NCBI GenBank assembly: GCA_027365835.1 | Contig: DAHXLU010000071.1 | Span: 1 to 21,852 of the forward strand | DNA length: 21,852 nt | DNA from: JAJZMA01 sp021850405 | GTDB lineage: Bacteria; Chloroflexota; Dormibacteria; Aeolococcales; Aeolococcaceae | Direction of reading: 5' to 3' | Part shown: one piece after another, positions 13,730 to 20,430 of the stretch | How positions within the stretch are numbered: the stretch's first letter is position 1 | Layout of the letters: every line of letters begins with the position of its first letter | Translations under genes and position numbers: made by a program | Notes under the pieces: generated by a model | Told to the model about the DNA's origin: nothing | What the model saw: the letters and a program-made list of their open reading frames with translations, nothing else | Databases searched by the model: none

Positions 13730-14429
13730 CTGCTGCTTCCTCCCTCTGCCTAGCCCATGTTGCTCTGATCATTGTGGGTGCATCTGTCCCATCGCCGCGT
13801 CCTGTAACGGACTCGTTCCGGCCTTGCCGTAGCCTTGGTGGACTGAGCAAATTACTCTCATCACCTTTGAGCATGATTTTGGGCCCACCCAGAATGCCTT
13901 CATAGAACTTGTTGTGCCGCTCCAATTGGTGCTCCAACTCCGAATCAGAGATAACGACCGTGTTAACCTCGCGGCCAAGTTTTTCGGTAGCTCCCCGCGC
14001 CCACCGATTCAACTCCACCCGATCCGGTGTTCCAACCACCAGGATGTCGATGTCGCTCCCAGGATCATCAGTCCCCGCTGCAACCGAGCCGAATATCAGT
14101 GCGAATGCTACCTCGCTTCCCAGGTCTGTGTAACTTCGCAGCAGGTCGCCCACCCCAAACAGTTTTGCACAGATTGACTTCATTTCGGGGTATACGGGGT
14201 GGTGTACCTGGACCGAGTAGCGGACTGACGCCCGCTCCTTCGTCCTGGTCACAAGCCCCAGCAGAACCAGGCGCCTGAGCGCTCTGTTGAGACTCTCCCG
14301 ATTGATCCCTGTGGCATCCACCAGACCATTGAAGGTGAATCCCTCTCCAGGCCGGGAGACCAGGAAAGTAAGCGCCTGCGCCATCGCCTTCGACCCAAAC
14401 AGGAGGGTGCCAATCTGTGGATTACCCAT
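13701..14429 (-). CDS. Winged-helix plus MNT-type nucleotidyltransferase protein (242 aa)
   Basis: Residues 1-75 look like a winged helix-turn-helix domain (FTFNGLVDATGINRESLNRA with the recognition helix near 43-58, then a short beta wing). Residues 105-165 form a minimal nucleotidyltransferase domain with the signature FGSVAAGTDDPGSDIDILVV: Gly114-Ser115, then the catalytic Asp126 and Asp128, and a possible third acidic residue at Glu154. Such fusions are usually described as DNA-binding regulators with a nucleotidyltransferase domain; related stand-alone MNT proteins pair with HEPN toxins and AMPylate them. No HEPN partner is beside it. The C-terminal 45 residues are polar and probably disordered. 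There is no SD; TAGCAT ends 6 nt before ATG 14427-14429, which suggests a leaderless mRNA. Substrate and target are unknown. Confidence 0.82.
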   Translation of the reverse strand: MGNPQIGTLLFGSKAMAQALTFLVSRPGEGFTFNGLVDATGINRESLNRALRRLVLLGLVTRTKERASVRYSVQVHHPVYPEMKSICAKLFGVGDLLRSYTDLGSEVAFALIFGSVAAGTDDPGSDIDILVVGTPDRVELNRWARGATEKLGREVNTVVISDSELEHQLERHNKFYEGILGGPKIMLKGDESNLLSPPRLRQGRNESVTGRGDGTDAPTMIRATWARQREEAADAAFSGDAS

Positions 14430-14827
14430 AACCTGATGCTATCACTGGAAGATGGGATGCACAACTGATCAGTCAAGAATGCCAACTGTCAGGGCCGTCT
14501 TCAATACTTGCAAGCGGTGCAATGTGCCCCGCGCGGTCCTGCCCGGCAGTGCCGCGCGGCTGTCCAGGTTCACCCTATTCCCTCCACATTGGAGCCAGAC
14601 AACAGGCTACGGCTACTTGCCGCTTCCTGCCTGGCAACGCTGGTGATGCAACGCTGTGTCCCCCGCCCCGTGGTCGCTCCTGGGGAGAGGGATCGAGGCT
14701 CGCCAGGTCCAGATTCCCAGGGGCCAGCCGCCAGGAGGGCCCTTGCCGATCATGCCTATCGTCTCCAGACCCAGCTACCCCAAACACACCACGTCTGCCG
14801 GGCTCCCTCTGCCACCACCCGTACGGT
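14430..14827. other. 398-bp interval without a convincing gene
   Basis: This lies between the nucleotidyltransferase start and the PH-domain gene stop, both on the minus strand. Frames on both strands are open but Pro/Arg/Cys-rich and mutually overlapping, and none has an SD or recognisable motif. I see no tRNA, RNase P, SRP or tmRNA signature. It should contain the promoter of the nucleotidyltransferase gene. Confidence 0.5.
14436..14441 (-). promoter_or_regulatory. Candidate -10 for the nucleotidyltransferase gene
   Basis: Minus-strand TAGCAT ends 6 nt before the ATG, fitting transcription that begins at the start codon. No SD is present. Confidence 0.3.
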
Positions 14828-15424
14828 TCAGGAGCGGCCCGGGCTTGCCGCTGCAGCCGCGCGCTGGATTGTCTCATAGACTCCCCGGGCGTCTGGAACG
14901 TCAAAAAAGACCAGCGGCCGACCACCATACGCTGTTCCGAGCCAGTCCATTCCGGTGTTGGCATAATAGCCAGCAAACCCACCCAGTGACCCGAAAACAA
15001 TGCGGCCACGGCCGCCAGCCCTGGTGCTCAGTTCCAGCGCTGGCAGGTGATTAAGTGCCAGGGAGCGCACGCTTTTTCTAAACGCCCAGCCAATCTCGAT
15101 TACGCGCCTGTCGGTTACGGCATAGATGGTTCGCTGTCGGGATCTTGCCTTTACCCAGAACCTTCCAGCGATAAAGTACAGGCCCATAGCGACAAAGGGA
15201 AGGCCCCAGAGGTCAAAAAAGACTGGTGCATGCCCTGCCAGCCCGGCGGACTCCCAGAAGATTGCAAAACCGCCCCACATGATGCTGAAAGGCACAAGAA
15301 AGCAGTCAGCCTGACTCAAAAGGCCGCCAGCGGGAGTCCCCTGCCAGAGTAACCGCTCACCAGGCGCAAGCTCCTGCGAAAGAATCTCTTCTGGGGATTG
15401 CGTGGTTGGATACACTTGACCCAT
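14828..15424 (-). CDS. PH-domain-containing membrane protein (198 aa)
   Basis: The core starts with LAPGERLLWQGTP near residues 20-32, the usual opening of bacterial PH-domain (bPH-type) proteins. Two hydrophobic helices follow near 40-58 and 68-86, then a beta-rich segment with YAVTDRRVIEIGW near 99-111 and a SVRSLALNHLPALEL strand pattern that matches the family. So the protein is anchored by a helical hairpin with the PH domain facing the cytoplasm. Its role is unknown; relatives are widespread small membrane proteins. The frame is open to 15550, but ATG 15422-15424 fits the family start and lies 7 nt after a perfect TATAAT, without an SD, which points to leaderless transcription. The C-terminus is a short amphipathic Ala-rich helix. 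Confidence 0.8.
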   Translation of the reverse strand: MGQVYPTTQSPEEILSQELAPGERLLWQGTPAGGLLSQADCFLVPFSIMWGGFAIFWESAGLAGHAPVFFDLWGLPFVAMGLYFIAGRFWVKARSRQRTIYAVTDRRVIEIGWAFRKSVRSLALNHLPALELSTRAGGRGRIVFGSLGGFAGYYANTGMDWLGTAYGGRPLVFFDVPDARGVYETIQRAAAAASPGRS

Positions 15425-15431
15425 CTGTGGA

Positions 15432-15437
15432 ATTATA
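15432..15437 (-). promoter_or_regulatory. Consensus -10 box for the PH-domain gene
   Basis: Minus-strand TATAAT, a perfect consensus match, ends 7 nt before ATG 15424. No SD lies in between. A -35 with good spacing was not found. Confidence 0.45.
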
Positions 15438-15601
15438 GGCGACCAGTTACAGTGCCATGGCAGCAAAGAGGGCTGCTTCTCGGTATCCGGTTCGTAGAGA
15501 CAACGCCCGTCATGCCGCGGGACGGATCCAGGGGCAGACATGCTCGACAATTAAATGGCGGCCCCAACGCCAGACCACTGCACCTCTGGCACGGATCTCA
15601 T

Positions 15602-15997
15602 TCACTCCGAGCGCACCCGTACTCCAGGAAGATCAACAAATCCTTGCGCATCGGCAGTTACGACAATTCGCTCAGTAGCGCACGCAGTTGCAGCAATAAT
15701 CAGATCATGAGCCCCGCGTGGTCGGCCGGTTGTTCGCGTGTGAGCCAGGAGAAACGCGTGAGAGGCTGCGATACCAAGGTCGTAATCAATAACTGGAACC
15801 AGATCTATCAGTTGCCTGACAAAGGCTTGTCGTGCTGCTCGGTGCCTGGACGAAGCAAGTTCGACTCCAACCAGCAGCTCAGCTACTGTTATTGCCGCCA
15901 GCGCAATGTCATCATCATCCTGTACTAACGCGCTAGCTTTAAGGTTCGCTCGGTCAAGGGCGACAAGGACGGTTGTGTCAAGAATTATTCGTGCCAG
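15602..15997 (-). CDS. vapC: VapC-type PIN-domain toxin with a CTG start (131 aa)
   Basis: Reading the minus strand from CTG 15995-15997 gives an uninterrupted 131-residue PIN-domain protein. It opens MARIILDTTVLVALDR and has all four acidic residues expected of a PIN ribonuclease: Asp7, Glu40 (in TVAELLVGVE), Asp98 (in GAHDLIIAA) and Asp116 (in VVTADAQGF). VapC toxins cleave tRNA or rRNA and are neutralised by VapB. No ATG, GTG or TTG exists between the in-frame upstream TGA at 16007-16009 and Asp7, so the start must be non-canonical. CTG is favoured because GAGGA lies exactly 6 nt upstream. The gene overlaps the 3' end of the antitoxin gene by 13 nt, the usual vapBC coupling. An upstream sequencing error is the alternative explanation. 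Confidence 0.88.
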   Translation of the reverse strand: MARIILDTTVLVALDRANLKASALVQDDDDIALAAITVAELLVGVELASSRHRAARQAFVRQLIDLVPVIDYDLGIAASHAFLLAHTRTTGRPRGAHDLIIAATACATERIVVTADAQGFVDLPGVRVRSE

Positions 15998-16236
15998 GTC
16001 CGATCCTCAATCACCAGGCTCTTGCGGAGAGAAGCCAGCTCGACACCCCACCTGGCATCTGCCCGTTGGTCCCGAAGCAGGCTTTTTACCATAGCTCCCG
16101 TCGCCACCTTCAAAGGGCCAATTGCTGCGACCGCCTTTCCTCCGCGAACAATGGTAAACGTCTCATGCCGCCGTTCTACCCTATCCAGCAGGGCTTTAAA
16201 ACCCCTTGCCGCCTCAGTGGCGGTGATCTCCTTCAT
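15985..16236 (-). CDS. Phd/YefM-like VapB-type antitoxin (83 aa)
   Basis: The N-terminus MKEITATEAARGFKALLDRV, followed by HETFTIVRGGKAVAAIGPL, is the typical Phd/YefM DNA-binding fold found in many VapB antitoxins. The C-terminal half (RDQRADARWGVELASLRK) is the part expected to wrap the toxin. The downstream PIN toxin gene overlaps its last codons, confirming the pair. Such antitoxins bind the operon promoter, and the complex autoregulates. ATG 16234-16236 has no SD, but a -10-like TAATCT ends 6 nt upstream inside a direct repeat, suggesting a leaderless operon mRNA controlled at that site. Confidence 0.88.
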   Translation of the reverse strand: MKEITATEAARGFKALLDRVERRHETFTIVRGGKAVAAIGPLKVATGAMVKSLLRDQRADARWGVELASLRKSLVIEDRTWHE

Positions 16237-16240
16237 CTTT

Positions 16241-16256
16241 TCAGATTATCAGATTT
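16241..16256 (-). promoter_or_regulatory. Promoter/operator candidate of the toxin-antitoxin operon
   Basis: Two adjacent 8-mers, TCAGATTA and TCAGATTT, sit 5 to 20 bases before the antitoxin ATG. On the minus strand they contain TAATCT (16243-16248) and GATAAT (16245-16250), either of which could be the -10. A repeat overlapping a promoter is where an autoregulating antitoxin would bind. Confidence 0.4.
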
Positions 16257-16555
16257 CTGCTCCCTGCGCAAGCTGGCAGAGCTCGTGGGCTCTAGCGTGG
16301 GACCCAGTCCAAAGGCTCGGGAAACAGGACCCGATCCAGTTCACAAACGCAACCCCAGTGCTGTCCTTCCGATTCTATCCGTCATCGTGTCGAGCCCAGA
16401 ATGGCAGAAAGAAGAATGCAGACTTGTGCCACGCTCGTGCCTCTCCTTGTGACCATGGCGCACCGAATTACAGCATCCTGGTCTGAAGAGGATGTGCGCA
16501 TAAGCCAACAGCAGTAAAAGGCTCAAAGACAAATGTCCTTTCACGCGGATCTGGA
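16257..16555. other. Interval upstream of the toxin-antitoxin operon, no gene seen
   Basis: Short frames on both strands overlap each other and have no start signals or recognisable motifs. Apart from the -35 region that the toxin-antitoxin promoter would need, I see nothing in it. Confidence 0.4.
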
Positions 16556-17003
16556 CTAAACGAAACGGACTGTACAACCTGTCTCCTTGCCGTTCGACAA
16601 CGGCCGCCGGTAACATAACCCAGGGCTCTGAACCCTACTCTCAGGGCCTGCCTGCAAGAGCCCTACCCAGGTTCCCGGCCTCCGCTTTCCTGGCCAGGAG
16701 CCTTCAGAGCTCCCAGCGATGCCTGGATGGGATTCCAGATTGCGGGAGCTTCTGGCCCTGACGGGAATTCCATACACCTCGCCTGTCTTGGGATCAAAGA
16801 GAGCGCAGCGAAGCACGACTGGGCGCTCTTCGAGCCGGACTACCATGAAGCTCGCCAGCGGAAACAAGGAGTTCTGCGCGCTCGGCCAGGCCGATACCGC
16901 CATCGGGGGGTACGAGATAGCTGTTTTTCTTCCACTCAACCTTCACCCCCTGCTTCATGGAAGCAAGTACACCCTCTAGTGCCAGACGGGCACGGTTAGC
17001 CAT
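16556..17003 (-). pseudogene. Probable frameshifted small gene of unknown function
   Basis: A well-supported start exists at ATG 17001-17003 with a GGAAAG SD about 7 nt upstream. Its frame reads MANRARLALEGVLASMKQGV and continues sensibly to about residue 50 (SYLVPPDGGIGLAERAELLV), then becomes Arg/Ser-rich and stops at 16794. A second frame on the same strand becomes protein-like from about 16846 (MVVRLEERPVVLRCALFDP, TGEVYGIPVRARSSRNLES) and runs to a stop at 16556. The two overlap around 16840-16870, so one frameshift there would make a single protein of about 148 residues. No family is recognised. It may be a real disrupted gene, a sequencing indel, or just the first 69-residue ORF. Confidence 0.35.
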
Positions 17004-17066
17004 GATGACGCTTTCCTTTACAAAACCGGTGGAACTTCTCCACCTCTACCAGAGAATAGCGGACCA

Positions 17067-17114
17067 GCACAGAGACAACACGCACAACGTGCACAGAAAC
17101 AACGTGCGCTGAAA
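17067..17114. repeat. Two-copy tandem repeat upstream of the frameshifted gene
   Basis: GCACAGAGACAAC at 17067-17079 recurs as GCACAGAAACAAC at 17091-17103, with a 24-bp period and one mismatch. ACAACGT also appears twice, at 17084-17090 and 17099-17105. It lies 64-111 bp before the ATG at 17003, in a possible operator position. Confidence 0.4.
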
Positions 17115-17270
17115 AGTACTAGGCTCCTACTGCTTTCGATACAGGCAAAGCCAGGCGCCCGGCAATCTGGCCACGACGACAGCGCGGCTGGACAAAATAA
17201 GACGCCAGAAAGACGCTGCGACAGCTCAAAATCAATCCTGCAACGCGATCGTGGTGGTCATCTCCTGAAT

Positions 17271-17289
17271 CCTGGGTAATAAGCCCAGG
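17271..17289 (-). terminator. Hairpin after the lipoprotein-like gene
   Basis: CCTGGG at 17271-17276 and CCCAGG at 17284-17289 form a perfect 6-bp stem around a 7-nt AT-rich loop. It begins 11 nt after the minus-strand stop at 17301 and has no T-tract. Its place supports that ORF as a real gene. Confidence 0.4.
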
Positions 17290-17300
17290 TGCAGAATGTT

Positions 17301-18068
17301 CTAGGTCAGGCCCAGGCTATCGGGAGCGGACGAAAGACCACGTTCTTTGGCGTAGACGCGCAACGCTGGGGTTGGCCCGCCAGCCGTGCCAGCTCCGCTC
17401 GGCCACCATTTCGGGTAGGGGACAGTGGGCACCCCGGTCCAGGCGCGCGGCTCCTTGATGACTGTTCCTGCAATCCTGTAGAGATCCGGCCTGCCGGTTC
17501 GCAATCTGGCGGCAGCACGCCTGCCGCCCTCGTAATCACCAAAGTCAAAGGCAATCCAGAATAACTTCCAGTTTGCACCTTCACGCGTTCCTCTCTCTGA
17601 GGAGTGCCGATTTTCCGAAGCTGCTTCCTGAGCCCTCAACATAAGCAAGCCCGCTCGCTCCTTATCGTAGTTGCAGGCCTCACGTGAGGCATAGGTCAGC
17701 ATCTGCGCCTGGGCCTCTCGGGCAGATTCCGCTGTCCTGCCCGAGCCTCCAACAATCTCGATGCATCTCTGATAGCAGTTGGCAGCAGCTTCGTATCGCT
17801 GGGACAGTTCAGCAAAAACCGCCTTCACCGTAACATCGCTCCTGTCTCCGCCCGCCACAAACTGACTGATGACTGCGTCCGTGTCACCTATGATCCGGTC
17901 GGAATCGCGCTCTGCCCGGTAGAGTTCGGACTGTGGGCTGAACCGCACCCTTATTCGCTGCAATACGGGCACTCTGGTTGTCTGCATGGGCCTGACAGTA
18001 ACAGGACGCGGCGGACATGCTGCGGACAATGCCACAACAGCGCCACCAGCAAATTCGATTGACAACAA
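17301..18068 (-). CDS. Hypothetical, possibly exported lipoprotein-like protein (255 aa)
   Basis: The frame starts at TTG 18066-18068 and opens with a short hydrophobic segment (FAGGAVVALSAAC) ending at Cys18, a loose lipobox; a basic residue before it is missing, so export is uncertain. Residues 60-130 are helical and rich in Ala, Glu and Arg (VKAVFAELSQRYEAAANCYQ), like a TPR-type helical pair. The C-terminal part has TVIKEPRAWTGVPTVPYPKWW. I do not recognise the family. No good SD fits the TTG start: GGATGGGG is about 14 nt upstream. A frameshift near the 5' end or an upstream start cannot be excluded. Amino-acid composition and a hairpin right after the stop argue that it is real. Confidence 0.5.
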   Translation of the reverse strand: MLSIEFAGGAVVALSAACPPRPVTVRPMQTTRVPVLQRIRVRFSPQSELYRAERDSDRIIGDTDAVISQFVAGGDRSDVTVKAVFAELSQRYEAAANCYQRCIEIVGGSGRTAESAREAQAQMLTYASREACNYDKERAGLLMLRAQEAASENRHSSERGTREGANWKLFWIAFDFGDYEGGRRAAARLRTGRPDLYRIAGTVIKEPRAWTGVPTVPYPKWWPSGAGTAGGPTPALRVYAKERGLSSAPDSLGLT

Positions 18069-18135
18069 TCCGGGCCGCGCCCCATCCGATTTTGGCCAGC
18101 CCCTGTTCGAGTGTAACCAAAATAGTTCTGTCAGA

Positions 18136-18172
18136 AGCGCGGAACTGATCTCATAGTCACAACTTCAGCGCT
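18136..18172 (-). terminator. Imperfect stem around the acyl-CoA dehydrogenase stop
   Basis: AGCGCGGAAC at 18136-18145 pairs with CTTCAGCGCT at 18163-18172 at eight of ten positions. The stop codon (18157-18159) lies in the loop. Weak evidence. Confidence 0.2.
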
Positions 18173-19299
18173 GCCCTGGCGATTATCTCTTTCATCACCT
18201 CATCTGTTCCGCCACCGATCCGCATAAGGCGCGAATCACGAAAGTAACGTGATATCGGCATTTCGGCCATATATCCTGCTCCGCCAAAAAGCTGCAGGCA
18301 GGTATCAGCAACCCGGGATGCCACCCTCCCGGCAACCAGTTTGGCCATGGCTATCTCTCCATCTGGAGGTGGGACACCCTGGTCCCACTGTGCGGCCAGG
18401 CTATGTACGAATGACGTTGCCACAGTCACATCAGTCTGCAGCTCTGCCAGGGTGTGCCGGGTAACCTGGAATGAGGCAAGAGAGGTGCCAAACAGCCTGC
18501 GCTCGCGGCACCACTCCAGCGTATATCCGAGTGCAGCCCTCGCACCTGCAAGAGCGCTCGCAGCCGCTATCAGCCGCTCTCCCCTGAGCTCCCACATCAG
18601 CTGCGAAAACCCTGCCCCTGGCTCCCCAAGGATCGAGTCCTGGGGCAGCTCAACGTGCACCAGCGACAGCTCTGCAGTGTCACTGGCATTCATCCCAAGT
18701 TTTTCCAGCCTGCGCCGGGAAAGACCGGGAGCAGCGCCCTCCACAAGAAAAAGGCTCAACCCGTGTGCGCCATCTTCAGGTCTGCCCGTCCTTGCCGCCA
18801 GCAGGAACAGTCCTGCCCGCATCCCGTTGGTGATGTAGAGCTTGGATCCCTCAAGCAACCATCCATGAGCGGTACGGGTAGCCCTGGTCTCCATCGCTGC
18901 AAGGTCACTTCCAGCGTTGGCTTCGGTCATCGCGATAGCTGCGACAGTGCGCCCCGCGATGCATGCAGGCAGGTATTTTTCCTTCTGGGCACTGGTGCCG
19001 AACTGGAGGATCGGGGGGGTCGCCATGTCGGTGTGGACGGAGACCGCCATGGCGACCGCAGCGCTGCCACACGATGCCATCTCCTCAGCCAGCACTATGC
19101 TCGAAAGGTAATCCCCTCCCTGACCACCATAGGTCTCAGGGAACCGGGTACCCAGGAAGCCAGCGTCGCCCAGAGCAGTAAACACACTGCCTGGAAAGTC
19201 ATGCTGGGCCTCCCACTCATCCACAAAGGGGGTAATCTCGCGCTGCACGAGCCCCGCCACACTCTCCCGGAACGCCTGATGTGCCTCACTGAAAACCAT
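18157..19299 (-). CDS. Acyl-CoA dehydrogenase (380 aa)
   Basis: A full-length FAD-dependent acyl-CoA dehydrogenase: helical N-domain to about residue 120, the flavin-contact MTEANAGSDLAAMETRAT near 124-141, WLLEGSKLYITNG near 147-159, then the C-terminal helical domain with RRLFGTSLASFQVTRHTLAE. It oxidises an acyl-CoA to the 2-enoyl-CoA and passes electrons to ETF. The usual catalytic YEGT glutamate near the C-terminus is replaced by GGGTDEV; instead LRGERL places Glu241 in helix G, the position used by isovaleryl- and long-chain-type enzymes, so the protein should be active. Chain-length specificity cannot be set. The start ATG 19297-19299 has only a weak AGG; TAGACT lies 9 nt upstream. No other beta-oxidation gene is adjacent. 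Confidence 0.95.
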   Translation of the reverse strand: MVFSEAHQAFRESVAGLVQREITPFVDEWEAQHDFPGSVFTALGDAGFLGTRFPETYGGQGGDYLSSIVLAEEMASCGSAAVAMAVSVHTDMATPPILQFGTSAQKEKYLPACIAGRTVAAIAMTEANAGSDLAAMETRATRTAHGWLLEGSKLYITNGMRAGLFLLAARTGRPEDGAHGLSLFLVEGAAPGLSRRRLEKLGMNASDTAELSLVHVELPQDSILGEPGAGFSQLMWELRGERLIAAASALAGARAALGYTLEWCRERRLFGTSLASFQVTRHTLAELQTDVTVATSFVHSLAAQWDQGVPPPDGEIAMAKLVAGRVASRVADTCLQLFGGAGYMAEMPISRYFRDSRLMRIGGGTDEVMKEIIARAALKL

Positions 19300-19306
19300 A
19301 ACCGAC

Positions 19307-19468
19307 CTAGTCTATGCCAAAGCGCTCCTGGAGCACGACGGGTCGCCGCAAGTGCCTGCCTGGTCGCGGCGGCGGAACAGAGCCCAGTCCCTTACAGCCT
19401 GCACCTGGCTGGAACTCTTCCTGCCTCCCAAACGTCTGTTCCTTCGGTATTTTCGCTGCGATAGCCAT
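19307..19468 (-). CDS. Possible 53-aa ORF just upstream of the acyl-CoA dehydrogenase
   Basis: ATG 19466-19468 has AGGT 5 nt upstream, and the frame ends 7 nt before the dehydrogenase start on the same strand. The peptide begins MAIAAKIPKEQTFGRQEEF and ends in a basic RHLRRPVVLQERF segment. No family is recognised, and the frame is open far upstream without other support. It could be a small leader-type gene or chance. Confidence 0.3.
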   Translation of the reverse strand: MAIAAKIPKEQTFGRQEEFQPGAGCKGLGSVPPPRPGRHLRRPVVLQERFGID

Positions 19469-19731
19469 TTTTGACCTGATGGGATGCGGTGTCGGGCGGA
19501 CAAAGATACGCCCGGCCGAGATCGGAAACGGCCGTAGGGAAGAGCTGCGCTTGACTACCGCCACGCGCGGTGTGATAGGGTGCAACCGCTCCCGCAGCAC
19601 CAGAAAACCTGGAACCGGGAGCCCACCGCCCCCTGATGTGCGGTTGGACAGCGGCTCAACAGGGAGGCTCCCTTCAAGGGGGGTTCCGAAGAGGCCCAGC
19701 TCCCTGAAAGAGCTTATTTGTGAGGTAAACC
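19469..19731. other. Divergent region between the acyl-CoA dehydrogenase side and the transglycosylase
   Basis: Long frames cross it on both strands, but they are Pro/Arg/Ser-rich with no start signals or motifs and are probably chance frames. It should hold the promoter of the transglycosylase gene. No convincing -10 was found by eye. Confidence 0.4.
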
Positions 19732-20397
19732 TTGCACCTGCCGGTAAGAACTGCAACAGCCTTGTTGGGAATGGGAGTACTGGGAGCAACCCCGCTCATA
19801 GCCATGACCCAGGGAGTTTCCCCGGAGCTTGCCCTGCGGACCAGCACGCTCAGGGGAATAGAGACTGTAAGCTACAACAGCCCGGCTGGTATCAACCCAG
19901 CCCAGGTCGTGTCCACCGTCACAGAGAGTTCAACCCACCCCGGCGCCCATGTTTATGTAACCCATGAGCAGCTACTCACCGGGGGGATCACTCCTCCTGC
20001 TGCCAGCACCGTCCAGGTGGCAGTGTTCCTGCGACGCCCAACCCCAGCACCGACTGCCACCGTCTCAGTCTATGTAAGTCCCACCCCGGATCCCACGCCA
20101 GTGCCAACACCAGTCCCGGTAACGACCTATCCTCCTGGCTCGATCCAGGCAATTATTGTCGCTGCCGCCGACCGGTATGGGGTGTCTCCCACATGGATGA
20201 TAGGGATCGCTGAATGTGAATCCGGGCTACGTCCGACCGCTATCAACCCCACAGGGCCATATGAGGGCCTCTTCCAGTTTCTACCTTCTACGTTTGCTGC
20301 CAATGGAGGAACCGACATCTGGAGCCCGTATCAGCAGGCCAACATCACTGCCGACATGCTGGCCCACGGACAGGCATGGCAATGGAGCTGCGCGTAG
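19732..20397 (+). CDS. Secreted transglycosylase-like protein with Pro/Thr linker (221 aa)
   Basis: Start TTG 19732 is supported by GAGGT 5 nt upstream. Residues 1-27 form a signal peptide (basic start, then LLGMGVLGATPLIA). A non-conserved extracellular region follows to about 100, then a Pro/Thr-rich linker (RRPTPAPTATVSVY, PTPDPTPVPTPVPV). From about 138 there is a lysozyme-like domain: DRYGVSPTWMIGIAECESG with the probable catalytic Glu163, PTAINPTGPYEGLFQFLPST and the C-terminal ITADMLAHGQAWQWSCA. This resembles small SLT/resuscitation-promoting-factor-like domains that cut peptidoglycan. The two cysteines at 162 and 220 could form a disulfide outside the cell. It differs from the LysM enzyme in lacking LysM domains. 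The NUDIX gene follows 33 nt downstream on the same strand. Confidence 0.85.
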   Translation: MHLPVRTATALLGMGVLGATPLIAMTQGVSPELALRTSTLRGIETVSYNSPAGINPAQVVSTVTESSTHPGAHVYVTHEQLLTGGITPPAASTVQVAVFLRRPTPAPTATVSVYVSPTPDPTPVPTPVPVTTYPPGSIQAIIVAAADRYGVSPTWMIGIAECESGLRPTAINPTGPYEGLFQFLPSTFAANGGTDIWSPYQQANITADMLAHGQAWQWSCA

Positions 20398-20430
20398 CAA
20401 GGTCCCTGCCGGGTGCGGCACACTATCCAT

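Larger units (their letters stand above)
17004..17300. other. Gap of about 300 bp with a tandem repeat and a hairpin, no gene
   Basis: No credible reading frame. It should contain the promoter of the gene starting at 17003 and the end of the lipoprotein-like gene, both on the minus strand. Confidence 0.45.

Noticed and set aside
13725..13745. GGAAGCAGC on the minus strand, resembling the SRP RNA core
   Set aside because: The flanking bases do not match the SRP consensus, there is no symmetric partner strand, and the sequence is part of the nucleotidyltransferase reading frame.
13701..14429. MNT-HEPN toxin-antitoxin module
   Set aside because: The nucleotidyltransferase is present, but no neighbouring ORF shows the HEPN RxxxxxH motif or suitable size; the fused winged helix points to a regulator instead.
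19314..19967. 217-aa plus-strand open frame upstream of the transglycosylase
   Set aside because: Overlaps the 5' part of the transglycosylase gene in another frame; Pro/Arg/Ser-rich, no motif, while TTG 19732 has an SD and signal peptide.
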